Shown piece by piece: positions 44,401-55,765 of a stretch of 64,000 bases of DNA. Position 1 is the stretch's first letter. Each line of letters opens with the position of its first letter. The position numbers were made by a program, and so were the translations under genes. The notes beneath the pieces were generated by a model. The model was not told where the DNA came from and searched no databases. It was given only the letters and a program-made list of their open reading frames with translations. Origin of the DNA: Pyronema omphalodes. Taxonomy: Eukaryota > Ascomycota > Pezizomycetes > Pezizales > Pyronemataceae. The stretch is taken from the NCBI GenBank assembly GCA_024516155.1, contig JAJJXM010000067.1, positions 248,001 to 312,000 of the forward strand, given 5' to 3'.

Positions 44401-47400
44401 TAGGGTCCAGCACTGGCAAAAAGGAGCCCACGATCGTATCTCTTTGGTCTGCGTGTTTGAGCTGAGTAAGACATTGATTAAGGTGCTGACTCGTGGTGAC
44501 GAAAAGGCCAACTTCAGCAGTATACTTGGCATACCATCTGATCTTACAGACCCCAACATAACGTCATTGCTGATTGGCAATGGTGTTGACGTCTGCACCC
44601 CCGATGGGCATGGGCTTACGCCGCTAAACATAGCATCTAAGCAGCCAAATTATTGGACCGTAACTAGCATTACCAGCTCCCCATCGCTGTGGAGTATGAC
44701 ACTCGACAGCAAAGACCTCAATGAGCAGCGTGGGACACTCAAAGGGCTTGAATTTCAAGCCAGTGCCATTGAGTGTGTATCAGAAGCAAGAAGTTATGTT
44801 GAGGACATTCTGAAAAAGAGGAAGATGAAGGCTTGGAAAATTCAAAAACTCCTCAACTGGATGGATAGATTCAGAGAAATCGGGGATATCATCGTCCAAT
44901 ACGATCCCACACATGCGGCACTGCCATGGGCTGCTTTTCGACTTCTCCTCAAGGTTGGTTACACCGTGTGGACTCCTGATTTGTCTTTCTATTAATACTC
45001 TGCAGCTTTGCGTGGAACGGCAGAAAACGCTAGAAGCTATCGTCGATGAGCTGGAGCACATCGCCAGAATTATTTACAGGTGCACGATTTACGAGATTAT
45101 ATATGAAAAGGAAACTTTCAACGCATCGACAAACCTCAGAGAATCCATTCTGCAGCTCTACATAGCAGTGCTGAAGTTCTTCGCCAAAGCTATCGATAAA
45201 GCAAAAGGTGAACATTCCGATTCTACAAGGCCGTACTGCAACTAATGCTTCTTTAGAGAGCCGTGTCAGGGCAGTATTCACCACAGAGAACATTTCAGAT
45301 TACCTCAGGAACATCAGGAAGCTGGAGGAGACGGTGAAAGATGACGCCGATGTCGTCGGGGCACAAGGTATCTTGTCTAAGGTGTAGTTTTGGAATGCCG
45401 AGTAGTCCTAACAAACACTTAGCCAACTTCAATGGTTTTGAATACCTTCGAGCGCAGCTGAAGAATATGAACCAGACGATGTATCGCATACAAGATTGGA
45501 TAGCAGGTAAACAGGATCATCCGATGTTACTACTCAATGCAAACATCTACTCACTTCAGTAGATAGCGATAGATCCGCAATGCTGCAATGGATATCTGCC
45601 ATTCCTTACATCAGCCACCACAACCGTATCAGTGAAGAGCGCCTTGAAGGCACTGGCGAGTGGCTTTTTGAGCGGCCAGAGTACGAGGGGTGGATGTCAT
45701 CCAGCGAATCAAAGCTGTTATTATTGCGGGGAATTCGTGAGTGACCATATGCCTTCTTCATTTGCATGATTCTTGTCTTACCATGCGAATCATTTAGCTG
45801 GAGCCGGTAAAACTTTTATGGCGTAAGCGACAAATAAATCCCCCCTTCCCACACCCTCCACTGTCTTACATAACGCTATTGGAGGAGTGTATCTAACACA
45901 GGATGGATGTAGGTCGAAAGTTATTGATTGTCTGCAGCTGGATACGACAGAGCTAAAATTAGCGTACTTCTACTGCAGTCGATCCGAGGAAAGTCGTCGA
46001 GAGCCGGGGAGCATCCTAAACACGATCATTCAACAGCTTGCGCAGTGTGATTTTAATGATGAAACAGTGGCAAAGCCAGTTGTTGATGTGTACCGAGACC
46101 GGAAGCGCAAGGGACAAACTTCATCACCTCTCAGCCTTGCAGAAAGCCAAGGACTCCTCGTTCAACTCACAAACATGTATCCTGAGACCGTCATTTGCAT
46201 AGACGCCCTGGACGAGGTTATAGAGGATAAGCGAATGCATCTGCTGAAGGCTCTGAATGGCGTCATCGCAACATCCAAATCAATGGTCAAGATTTTTGCC
46301 ACGACTCGGCAGGATCCCGACATTGTCGCACAATTCAAGATGTTTCCCAGGATTGAGTTGCAACCTGACGACAATGTCAGCGACATCAACCAGTTTATCG
46401 CAAAAGAAGTCGAGCGAGTCATTGATGACCGTGAACTGGAACTGCTAGATGGTGAGGTATCCGATGAGCTTAGAAACGAAATATGCAAAGTGCTTTGTAC
46501 GCGATCGAAAGGAATGTGAGTTTATCATACCATTTTGTTTCGTTAGGGTGGATGATAGAAACTAATTGACGAATGCTAGGTTCCAACTGGCGGCGCTTCA
46601 AATCACTTTTCTCTGCCAACTATTCACCGAAGACGACGTTAGAGACAATTTGCAGACTCTTCCGGACACGCTGATAGATGTCTATAATGATATCTACCGC
46701 AAAATCGCTTCTCAGGAGGGCAGCGCTCCTCGACTAGCACTCAACGCTTTTCGCTGGGTTAAATATTCATACGAACCGCTGCCAATGAAAACCCTGCTTG
46801 ACGCAATCTCAGTGGAAGTCGGAAGGTCGGGAGACTTCTCGCGCAAGGCCCCAATAACTGCGAACTGGTTATTGAAGATATGCCGAAATCTACTCATCCT
46901 GGACGAACGGCACAATGTTTTCCGCTTTGCGCATCTTTCAGTGGAGGAGTTTCTGGAGGAACAGCCCGAACTCAACAAAGCAAATTCTCACGCCGAAATC
47001 GCCAAGGGGTGCCTTTCACTGTTATGTTCTCAGGGTTCTTGGGATGGTTATGCGAACATGGACATCAAAGAAGGAGATTACGAAAACCGCCATGTATTGT
47101 CATACTCCGTGGTGTTTTGGCCGTGGCACTTCTCCCACTGCACAGTCGTAAATGGTTGCCAAACCCTCACTGCCCTCTGGAATTCATTCATTGCCGAGAG
47201 AAACTACCAAAGATGGCTCAGTTATCATCGTCGGTGGGTGAAGACTTGGGAAGAAGGAGTTGGCTTCTGGCGTAGAGCCTGGCACTGGCAAAGAGGAGCC
47301 CACAATCTCGTCTCCTTGGTGTGCGTGTTTGGGTTGAGTATGATGTTACCGTCGGTACTCGAGTCGACTGGCGATGATATAAAGGCCGACTTGGGCAAAT

Positions 47401-48479
47401 TACTTCGCATATTATTTAGATTCGGAGACCTCGACATGACGTCATTCCTCATTGACAATGGGGCTGAAGTTCACGCCCCCGATGAGGACGGACGAACACC
47501 ACTGCATTACGCATCTAAGGAGGCGCATGAGGGGGCGGTTCAGATGCTCATTTATAGGGGCGCCGACGTCTCGGTCATCGACGGTGATAGAAAGACACCG
47601 CTGCATTACGCATCGTTTGTGGGGCATGAGGGGATTGCCAGCTTACTCATTAATGAAGGCGCCGACGTCTCGGTCATCGACGGTGATAGAAAGACACCGC
47701 TGCATTACGCATCGTTTGAGGGGCATGAAGGGGTGGTTCAGATGCTCATTGATAGGAACGCCGATATCACAGCCATCGATGGGGACAGAAAGACACCGCT
47801 GCATTACGCATCGTTTGAGGGGCATGAAGGGGTGGTTCAGATGCTCATTGATAGGAACGCCGATATCACAGCCATCGATGGGGACAGAAAGACACCGCTG
47901 CATCACGCATCGTTTGAGGGGCATGAAGGGGTGGTTCAGATGCTCATTGATAGGAACGCCGATATCACAGCCATCGATGGGGACAGAAAGACACCGCTGC
48001 ATCACGCATCGTTTGTGGGGCATGAGGGGATCGCCAGCTTACTCATTAATGAAGGCGCCGACGTCTCGGTCATCGACGGTGATAGAAAGACACCGCTGCA
48101 TTACGCATCGTTTGTGGGGCATGAGGGGATTGCCAACTTACTCATTAATGAAGGCGCCGACGTCTCGGTCATCGACGGTGATAGAAAGACACCGCTGCAT
48201 TACGCATCGTTTGAGGGGCATGAAGGGGTGGTTCAGATGCTCATTGATAGGGACGCCGATATCACAGCCATCGATGGGGACAGAAAGACGCCGCTGCATC
48301 ACGCATCGACGAAAGGACATACGAAGGTGGTCCGGCTGCTCATTCATCGGGGCGCCAGCGTCTCGGCCGCCGATAAGATCGGAAAGACATCACTGCATTA
48401 CGCATCGATGAATGGGCATGAGGAGCTGGTCAAATCCTTATTGATTTATTTCTTAATTCATACTTGTAAGAAAGCTTAG
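41406..48479 (+). CDS. Double-NACHT ankyrin protein: two NLR units joined in frame
   Basis: Fifteen inferred exons give one open frame of 2073 residues: 41406-42077, 42130-42331, 42381-42491, 42545-42628, 42682-42858, 42920-42944, 43041-43637, 43702-44953, 45006-45207, 45257-45367, 45423-45506, 45560-45736, 45798-45822, 45913-46515 and 46580-48479. Unit one (1 to about 940) has the N-terminal domain, NACHT (Walker A 414-421, Walker B Asp 521) and a single degenerate ankyrin repeat. It then runs, within exon 8, into a second N-terminal domain (from TSITSSPSLWSMTLDSKDLN, about residue 944), a second NACHT (GIPGAGKTF, about 1230-1238) and ten or more ankyrin repeats (1742-2073). Both P-loops lie on 25-nt microexons. 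The second unit lacks its own first-exon start; an internal ATG at 44696 could serve if it is a separate gene. The last residues come from an inserted LINE tail. Role as for NLR gene 1, but unproven. Confidence 0.8.
42920..42944 (+). other. P-loop microexon, first NACHT of the fusion gene
   Basis: 25 nt, identical to 26533-26557, between a 61-bp intron and a 96-bp intron. Confidence 0.82.
45798..45822 (+). other. P-loop microexon, second NACHT of the fusion gene
   Basis: 25 nt; differs from the other two by three substitutions (ACA TAT ATA becomes ACT TTT ATG) and leaves GAGKT intact. Confidence 0.82.
47481..48470 (+). repeat. 99-bp ankyrin-coding tandem array
   Basis: Ten 99-bp units in register with the reading frame, starting at 47481, 47580, 47679 and so on. 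Two types alternate: FVGHEGIASLLINEGADVSV (units 2, 6, 7) and FEGHEGVVQMLIDRNADITA (units 3, 4, 5, 8). Units within a type are almost identical at the DNA level, which shows very recent duplication or conversion. Units 9 and 10 are divergent. Confidence 0.93.
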
Positions 48480-48760
48480 GGCTATAGCGGAGTCTACTAA
48501 AAATAACTATCTGATCTTGTCTCCTTTCTCCCCGTTTTTTTCCTCCTTCCTTTCGCTTTTGTGTAAAGGGTTGTAGACCCCCGAGTTTCCATTCTTGTCT
48601 GTCTCCATCTTCGTCTGTTCCAGAAGCCCTGTTTGCTAGGTAGCCTCCACGCCAGGATGTTCTCGGTTTCATTCTCCCTTCCCCACCCAGTTTTCTTTTT
48701 CTTTTTCTTCGTCTTCTTCTTCTTCTTCTTCTTCTTTTGCGTTTTCTTTTCGCTCAATTA
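48437..48760 (-). mobile_element. LINE 3' fragment inserted at the 3' end of the fusion gene
   Basis: From 48437 the sequence (TTGATTTATTTCTTAATTCA) aligns with the inverse LINE tail at 17536 on. At 48560-48640 the 3' UTR signature is present (GTTGTAGACCCCC; AGAAGCCCTGTTTGCT). The last 14 or so residues and the stop of the NLR ORF are therefore LINE-derived. It ends in a TTC-rich run (48690-48738). Confidence 0.72.
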
Positions 48761-48956
48761 TAGTTTATGTGGTACATGCTCCCCATACAAATTGCATATG
48801 TTATGATCCTCCCCCACCATACGTTTTATGCAACGGAATGGGCTATTTTGGGCTTATGCCATCATCGTTAGAAACTGTTAAGTTATAACGATGTTTTCTT
48901 AAAAGACGCAGTGTTGTGAAAATTAATGCAACGATTGTTACATAATCTCAATACAC

Positions 48957-49834
48957 CAGAGTTCGGCACGGTCCGTCCGGTCCCGTCCTGGCTTTGAACG
49001 GGACCGGACCGTCACTCGTGGTCCCGTTCTGAAGTAGGACCAGGACCGGCCGTCCTGGAGGCACCATGGACGGGACGGACCGCGGGCGACCGTGGGTCAC
49101 CACGACTGGCGTCACGACTGGTCACTCGCAACCCGCAGTTTTTTACTACGGCTCATGGTGTTTTCCTTAGATAATTCTGATGCATTGCACGAATTAAAGT
49201 CACCTATATGGAGTTGCTTGCAAACAAAGAAAAACTATACTGATGCATAAGAATGCTCCTTCTCCCGCCACTAAAGTGCGTCTTTCCCCATCCTTTTCGA
49301 ATGAACACAACTCTTGAAATGACAGGCAGGGTGTTCTGCTCCTAGTCGGAACAGGTGTAGAGAACGCCGATAAGAAAATTGGCATATTTCTGCTCCTCTG
49401 GGAATTGAGTGACGCCTGGTGGTGTTCAACTTACACGGCAATGAAAGAAGTGGAAAATTCTTGCATGTAGAAGATAGAAAGGTAGAAGATGGAGTGTGAA
49501 GAATACAGGAAACATTTATAGCGGGATCATACTTTATTAGAAAACAAAAATAATACCATAGGCAGTGTAACTATTGCTGGGTAGAGCGTGCACCTGCAGT
49601 GGGATGTAAAAGTTTTACTGAAGTCCAGCATGAAGGGTTTATCTACTGCAGTGCTGAAAACGTCGCTGCTGCGGCCCATAGCATCTGGCAAACTTGAACC
49701 AAACGGCCCCCTGTACACTAGGGCACCCAAAGACCACGGTCCTGCCGTCACCCGCCGTCCCGTCCGGTCTTTTGAGTTTGCCGACGGGACCGGACCACCT
49801 AGTGGCCGTCCTGGACGGACCGTGCCGAACTCTG
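48957..49834. mobile_element. hAT-type MITE (878 bp), copy 1
   Basis: The terminal inverted repeats begin CAGAGTTCGGCACGGTCCGT at both ends. An 8-bp target duplication CAATACAC lies at 48949-48956 and 49835-49842. Subterminal GGACGGGACCGGACC-type words are frequent. There is no transposase. Confidence 0.95.
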
Positions 49835-49979
49835 CAATACACAACGGCCGTTGCAAACCTTTTCTGGGAAGTATTTAAAGATAAAGCAACAACCACCATA
49901 AATTCAAAAGCGCAAATCCATAAAACAGAATTGCTGTCATAAAATATGTAAAAAGAACATTTGTTCCCCATTACCAGAG

Positions 49980-51304
49980 TACGGCAATGCATCTGTACAT
50001 GGAGAGCCAAACGATTTTGCTACAAAACCAACACTCCATGCACGTCGCATGCACAACATCCAACAAGTGCACTTTCCACTACCCATGACCTACAAGCCAC
50101 AAACACCGAAGCACAGGCTGTGGCGCTCCATAAAATCGGAAGCGCGCAGCAATTACATTTGTTATCTACATTTGTTATCTAAATGGCACATAATATTGTT
50201 AAGCGCAAATAAAAATGGTCAAATCGATGATATCGATATTTTGAAGCGCAAATAACATAGTAGTTAGAAAAAATGAATAGAAAGGCAGTAAATCTACAGA
50301 CAATTTTGTATAACAGCGCGTATGAAAGTAAATAATGATCAGTAAAATGTAGAGACTCTCTTGGGTTCGGGGCTAAGAGTAAGATATTAGAGAATTAGAG
50401 ATATTACTGTTTTTACCACTGGCAGAGAAGAAATCAAGACCGTACTGTTGTGAATATGACTCAAAACAAATAATAAAGTCACCATCAGTATGGTTCTTGC
50501 TTTCATTTTTTCTTTATTTTGTCTTTTCTCTACGGATTCTTTCTTATTATGTCCGTGAAGATCTCTTTAGCTCCTTTAATAGGAAAATTTTGATATGTAT
50601 GTAACGAAACTTTCAAAAACACATCACACATATAGAATTAGCATTACTCTCGCGTCCAAAAGAATCAGACAAAGCATTCTGGATAAAAAACAACCCTAAA
50701 TGTAAACCTAAAAAAAAGCTTATGATGCCACCGAGAAAAAAATGACTTCACCGTCAATCAAATTAGAACGCCTCGCATTTCCCTTCCTTCGATCGCCACG
50801 AAATCATTCCACTATGTATATACAGTAAAGAAAGAAAGCATGAAATATATTCTATATATTGAGCAGCCGCTTCTCAAGGAAATCAACCGCGACATCATTC
50901 CGTTGCTAAAAGAAAAGTCTGTTGTTTCTATGAAGTTTCAACAAGTGCTGTGGTGTTTCTATGGGGGAAAAAACTACGATAGCTCAGAATATCAGCAAGA
51001 AAATCCTTCTACCACTCCATTTATCTACTATTTTTAGGGCTGTAATGTAAAATCTCATCCTGTATCACTCCATTTGTATCCATTCATCGTACAGACTGCT
51101 TTATCTGCGCTCATAAAATATTCTGTTCGATCTGAATCACCACTATCTCAACAGCCACTGCGGAATCGTCTATCAATTTTTTTTAATGATAACTGTGTTA
51201 TTTGCGCTTTATAGTCTTGATGTCTTTTACTTAACAATTGTTCGATTTACGCTTAAGAAGATTTTGTGTCTTTTGGATTACCACTATATGTAATGCGCGT
51301 TTCC
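49980..51304. repeat. Degenerate interspersed repeat related to 33229-34390
   Basis: Starts TACGGCAATGCATCTGTACA like the long-TIR element at 30042. Includes AAGCGCAAAT words (about 50195, 50246; inverse at about 51201) and CACATATAGAATTAGCATTA (about 50626). The expected right TIR is missing. No ORF above 70 codons is credible. Confidence 0.6.
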
Positions 51305-51882
51305 CAGAGTTCGGCACGGTCCGTCCAGGACGGCGGACCGGACGGGACCACGCTGGTGGTCCGGTCCCGTCCTCGACTTTGGACGGACGGCCACTATGTG
51401 GTCCGGTCCCGTCCGCAAACTGAAAAAGACCGGACGGGATGGCGGGTGACGGCAGGACCGTGGGTTTCGGGTGAGCTAGTTTGCAGGGGGCGGTTTGGTT
51501 TAAGTTTGCCAGAAATTATGGGCCGCAGCAGCGACGTCTTCAGCACTGTAGCAGATGAACCCGTCATGCTGCACTTTGGTAAAACTTTTACACCCTACTG
51601 CAGGTGCACGCTCCACCCAGAAATAGTTTGACTGCCTATGGTAGTTTGATATTATTTTTGTTTCTTAGTAGAGTACGATCCCGCTACAAATATTTCTTCT
51701 ATCCTTCGAATTCCATCTTCTATCTTTCCCTCTTCTACCTGCCAGAATTTTCCACTCCTTTCATTGCCGTGTAATTCCAACATCAATAGCAATCACACCA
51801 TTCCCAGCAAAGCTCATTGCCGTCCTCTATACCTTTTCCGACCAGGAGCAGAACACCCTGCCTGTCCTCTCAAGAGTCGTTT
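51305..51882. mobile_element. hAT-type MITE, copy 2, truncated
   Basis: Starts with the same terminal repeat and aligns, in inverse orientation, with 49834 back to about 49310 of copy 1. It ends at TCTCAAGAGTCG where a LINE 3' fragment was inserted; the remaining half is not found beyond it. Confidence 0.88.
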
Positions 51883-52190
51883 TTTTTTTTTTTTTTTTTT
51901 TTTTTTATTAATACTCGCATCTAACCGTAAGGTTATGGCAGCTGCTATCTAATTACTTTACAATGCTAACTGTCGAGTGTTACATCGACAGTTACTGGGA
52001 ACGCCCCAGAGCGGTGTTCATTTGTCAGGTTGTAGCCCCCCTCTCTGTTTCTCATATTCCATTTCTGTCCTTCTCGTCGTTCTGTCCGTGAGCCCTGTGC
52101 GCTCTGCAGACACCCGTCCCGGTGCCTGGTGTCCTCCACCGTTCCCCGTCTGCGTCCCCTTCAGTACTATGTTTTTTTTTTTTTTTAAAA
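51883..52190 (-). mobile_element. LINE 3' fragment inside hAT copy 2
   Basis: A plus-strand T-run (51883-51907) followed by CTAACCGTAAGGTTATGGCA, CGCCCCAGAGCGGT and GTGAGCCCTGTGCGCTCT is the inverse of the LINE 3' end at 14475-14650. The right border is approximate. Confidence 0.82.
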
Positions 52191-53770
52191 CCCCGGCCGC
52201 TTCTTCCCTTGCCATCTGTAAACTGGGGTTCCTAGGGTAAACGGACGGCCGGGTAACTCTCAAATTCCCGAAAGAAAAAGAGAGAAGTAATAATCCCAAG
52301 AAGGGGAATTATTACTTCTCAAGGGGATTCTTCCAACGGAAGGTAGAGACGATAACAGTTATAAGTTTAAACTCCCCTGCGTATCTCAGGAAGCGTTTCG
52401 AGAGTATCGGTTTCGTTTGGTGGTCGTTTCTTTCAGAGGGACCACCGGAGGTATTGTATTGATTGGAGGTAAGGTATATATTTGAGGGCGTCTGGTATTG
52501 ACTCAAAAGATGACAATAACCCTTCGTGGGGAGCGTTGTTGTATTCGGGACAGTATTGATTTGCGTTGCTGGATGATGGCTTCTTTGAGTGGGGGCTTTT
52601 GGCACTTTTTATATTTTTCTTATCTTGAGCTCCTCACTCATATACCCTGCGAGCACTATGCGGTGGGCGGAAGTGGAAGTACCCTAAGACGTTGGTTGGC
52701 TACACCTAAACGTGATTTTTCCACCATACAAAATGCAACTTTCGGTAAAAACGCTAATATCGCGAATATACTTCAAGACATCCTCCGGGCCGTTATCCGG
52801 ATGATTCCTGAGTCGTTTGCTAATGCCTAGACTCGCTCTTCTCGTCGTTTGCACTGATGTTATTAATAATAATAAGGCATCGGAATGCATTTCGAGGAAT
52901 GTGCATTGCAGGACCGGCTGACGCGTTCCTGTAACTCACTTCGGACTTCGATATCCGGTTGGCGATTCCATCACATCCGGTGAAGTCGTTTGTATGATCT
53001 GATGATGTCATCATGGTCGGCAATAGACTGTGGGCCTTCCGAAGGTCCCTAATAGGAGGTGGTCCGATGTTCCGTTCGTCGTACGGTCGTCTCGTCATAT
53101 CGGCAGGTCGAAGGTGCGTTTGCGAAGATAAGGTTTCCTGTGATCACTAACCAAAGAGGTAGTTAACTCCTTATCTCCTTCGGCCGACTAGACTCCGCTG
53201 TCGTTAATGTTATTTGGCTTATCCGTTTTCCTCCGTCGGTCAGGCGTATTGCCTCGGTCACATATGACTATGTTTTCTTGTTTTACGGCAAAGTGTTTCG
53301 TGAATACATTATCCCATTAAACTTAAATACAGTTCTTTCCCTCCAAACCGTTCTATCCTCATCGAGCTCGATATCTGGTTCCTGCGGTGACCTACTTGCG
53401 TCACATTCTCCTTTGTATTCGTATGTATATCTGGCCCGCCGGGTTTCTTAGTTCCACGACCCTTTCTCGACGGTTTTCTCGTATACGGCGGAAGAGGTGC
53501 GTTCGCTCAAAGGCTTCGGTAAGTCTTTGAATAGGGCCCTGAGGCTAGAAGTATTCCGGGTTTTTATCAGCGCCAGCAGTATGTTCCTCGAGGTATGGCT
53601 GCGCATTAGAAACCGCAGTCATTGATCGGAAACAGACCCACCTCGGGGGCTGCCCCGGGTTTCCCCGCCCTAGATGACGCTGACTTTTTCCCTGGCCCCC
53701 CATTATCCTACTTCCTGCGGGAAGTGGATGAAGGGTGGTTAGTAATAGCTCTCGCCTTTGGCTCGGGTTA
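52191..53770. other. No gene recognised between the LINE fragment and LTR C
   Basis: Open stretches are short. An ORF at 53622-53972 has a hydrophobic piece (GWLVIALAFGSGYVTARE) that runs into LTR C, but it lacks any other motif. Confidence 0.4.
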
Positions 53771-54910
53771 TGTCACGGCTCGAGAAGTATTACCTTCCCC
53801 CTCCTCGTCATTCATTCACCTATTATCATTCGCTTCATTATTCAGCACTCGTTTGTTTATTTATTTCTATTATCCTTCGGTCTTCGATCATCACTCGTCA
53901 CTCGCCTGGGTTAGGGTTACGCTCAATTCCCAAATTGTGAAAAAAGGTCACGTGACCTACCCCCCGGGTTAGGGGTCTGCTCGGATCCCTTTTCGGAAAT
54001 TCCATACCTACGGTCTACCGATCATCTTATCCGATTAGATAAGATCGGTCACGTGTTCTAATCAGTAGTAGATCAGTATGCACGCGCACTGGTCTACTAA
54101 TGTGCGCACACGTGACTAGGGCTTGGGCACGATCATCTTATCGATAAGATAAGATGTAGTTATGTGACCTTATCAGTATTGCACCATCTTTCCAATCGCA
54201 GCTGATCTGGATTCATGTGACTACGGTTAGGGTTGCACCCGCACGCACACAAACTAGGGTTATGTTTGTGACCGTACGCGCATAGCCAGGGCTAGGGTTA
54301 CGGACGCACGCGCACGATTAGGGTTACGGAAGCGCGCGCGTGACTACGCTTAGGGTTACGCTAGCGCGCACGCGAAGTACACTACCGCGCACCCGAGTTG
54401 CGCTCTCGTGCACGCAAGATACGCTAACGAGCGTGCGACGAGGCTGTGCATGCAAACACGCTAATTTGGTACGAACGCGTTAGCGCGTCTAGAACGCGCA
54501 ACCGCAACCGCGTTGTTTACTTATTTATTTTTCGGGAAAAATCTGCAAATAGTGGCTCGGCGTGTAAGGAGGAAAAATTGTATATAAGAGGATTGTTTCT
54601 TTGTCTGTTTATTTTGTTTTTCTTTTCTCCTTACACAGTTATTTGTTTATTTACAAATTCAAATACTTTGTCGATCTTTGTTTACGTCCTCGTTGTCGTC
54701 CCCGTGTTTGGATCTCTTTGTCGCTTGAAATCTTCGTTTAATTCCTTAACTTCTAAACACAGAAATCTCTAAGTTGATGCTCGACACAGCTTAAGAGTTT
54801 CTGACGTTGAAGTTCTTATAAGGTTATCTGCATAGAACTCAAGAGTGAATAATTGAGAAGAGCCCTCAGGTTCTCCGTCAGCTATCTCTCCCTTGTTCGC
54901 CGTTACAACA
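53771..54910 (+). repeat. 5' LTR of Gypsy element C
   Basis: Opens TGTCACGG and ends GTTACAACA. It contains a palindromic GATAAG region (about 54018-54170), repeated TTAGGGTTACG words (54225-54360), a TATA box (TATATAAG, 54581-54588) and TTACACAGTTAT (54631-54642). No second LTR lies in the window, so the left border is inferred from the terminal sequence only. Confidence 0.68.
54581..54588 (+). promoter_or_regulatory. TATA box of element C
   Basis: TATATAAG, 50 nt upstream of the motif complementary to the primer-binding site. Confidence 0.6.
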
Positions 54911-54921
54911 TAACTGTGTAA
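54910..54921 (+). promoter_or_regulatory. Putative self-complementary primer-binding site of element C
   Basis: ATAACTGTGTAA at the LTR border is the exact complement of TTACACAGTTAT at 54631-54642 in the predicted transcript leader. It is not a TGG-type tRNA site. Confidence 0.7.
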
Positions 54922-55150
54922 TCAAGACCTGCCGGCTCTACCGTCAACTCTCGATTACAACAAGCTTTACATGCTTCACAACCTCTGGTTCTACGAATTC
55001 ATCAATCTATTACCGATTTTCCGTTCGATCGAAAACCCTATCGTCCTCGACGAAATCGAAATTGCTCGACCACTCGGAAACGAATACTGAGCAACTCGAA
55101 TTCAATATAACGACGAAACCAACATCTGGCACCTCCGTTAATCCCTCGAA

Positions 55151-55765
55151 ATGGACCAACATGACAAGGTCGTTGTGGCCCTGTACCTCAACGAAGCCGA
55201 AAGACTGGAGGTCGAACAGGACCCCACGAAGATCAAACTGGTCCGCAACGCCGTAAAGGAATACAAACGAGACTGTAAACTTAGAGACGACCTCCGAGTT
55301 GAACTAACAGAAGCTCGAAAAGATAACTCCCTCTACGCCCAACGAATCACCGACTTGGAGAGGGATCTCGAAAGCGCCAACGCCTCCGTTCGACTCCTAC
55401 AAGCCCTTACAAAGAACGGTCCTCTTCCGAATACCCGTCCTATCGAATTACCCCACCCACCTGAGTTTTCTGGTGAACGCAAGGAACTGTTGAACTTCAT
55501 TTGGAAAGTCAGATCCAAGCTCGCCGGAGACTCCTCCCGTTTTACCGATGATCAACATAAGCTACGTTACACTTATGGATATCTCAAAGGCAACGCTCAG
55601 AATCAAATTCAACCTTACGTCCTTACAGATAAGATTAAGCTTAAGGACGTTGGGGCTCTCATTACAATTCTGGAAGCTGCCTTTGGAGATCCTGATCAAG
55701 TTGGAACTGCATCTGTGGAATTGGATAAACTTCAACAGGGCAACCGTGAGTTTAGCCAATATTAC
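55151..55765 (+). pseudogene. gag: Gag of Gypsy element C, cut by element D
   Basis: The ATG at 55151 starts MDQHDKVVVALYLNEAERLE. A predicted coiled-coil-like charged region (about residues 30-85, DDLRVELTEARKDNSLYAQR) is followed by a capsid-like core (HPPEFSGERKELLNFIWKVR; LRYTYGYLKGNAQNQIQPYV; LEAAFGDPDQVGTASVELDK). The frame ends in QGNREFSQYY at the insertion of element D (ATTAC, 55761-55765). The rest lies beyond element D, outside the window. Confidence 0.85.

Noticed and set aside
47452..48411. Plus-strand 319-codon ORF rich in RHRCITHR
   Set aside because: Out-of-frame shadow of the ankyrin array of the NLR fusion gene.
49588..49942. ORFs overlapping the hAT MITE copy 1 (96 and 82 codons)
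   Set aside because: No similarity to hAT transposase; GC-rich subterminal repeats keep several frames open by chance.
53622..53972. 116-codon ORF with a hydrophobic stretch running into LTR C, considered as a third ORF3
   Set aside because: No Cys/His domain upstream and the hydrophobic part precedes the LTR start; too weak to call.
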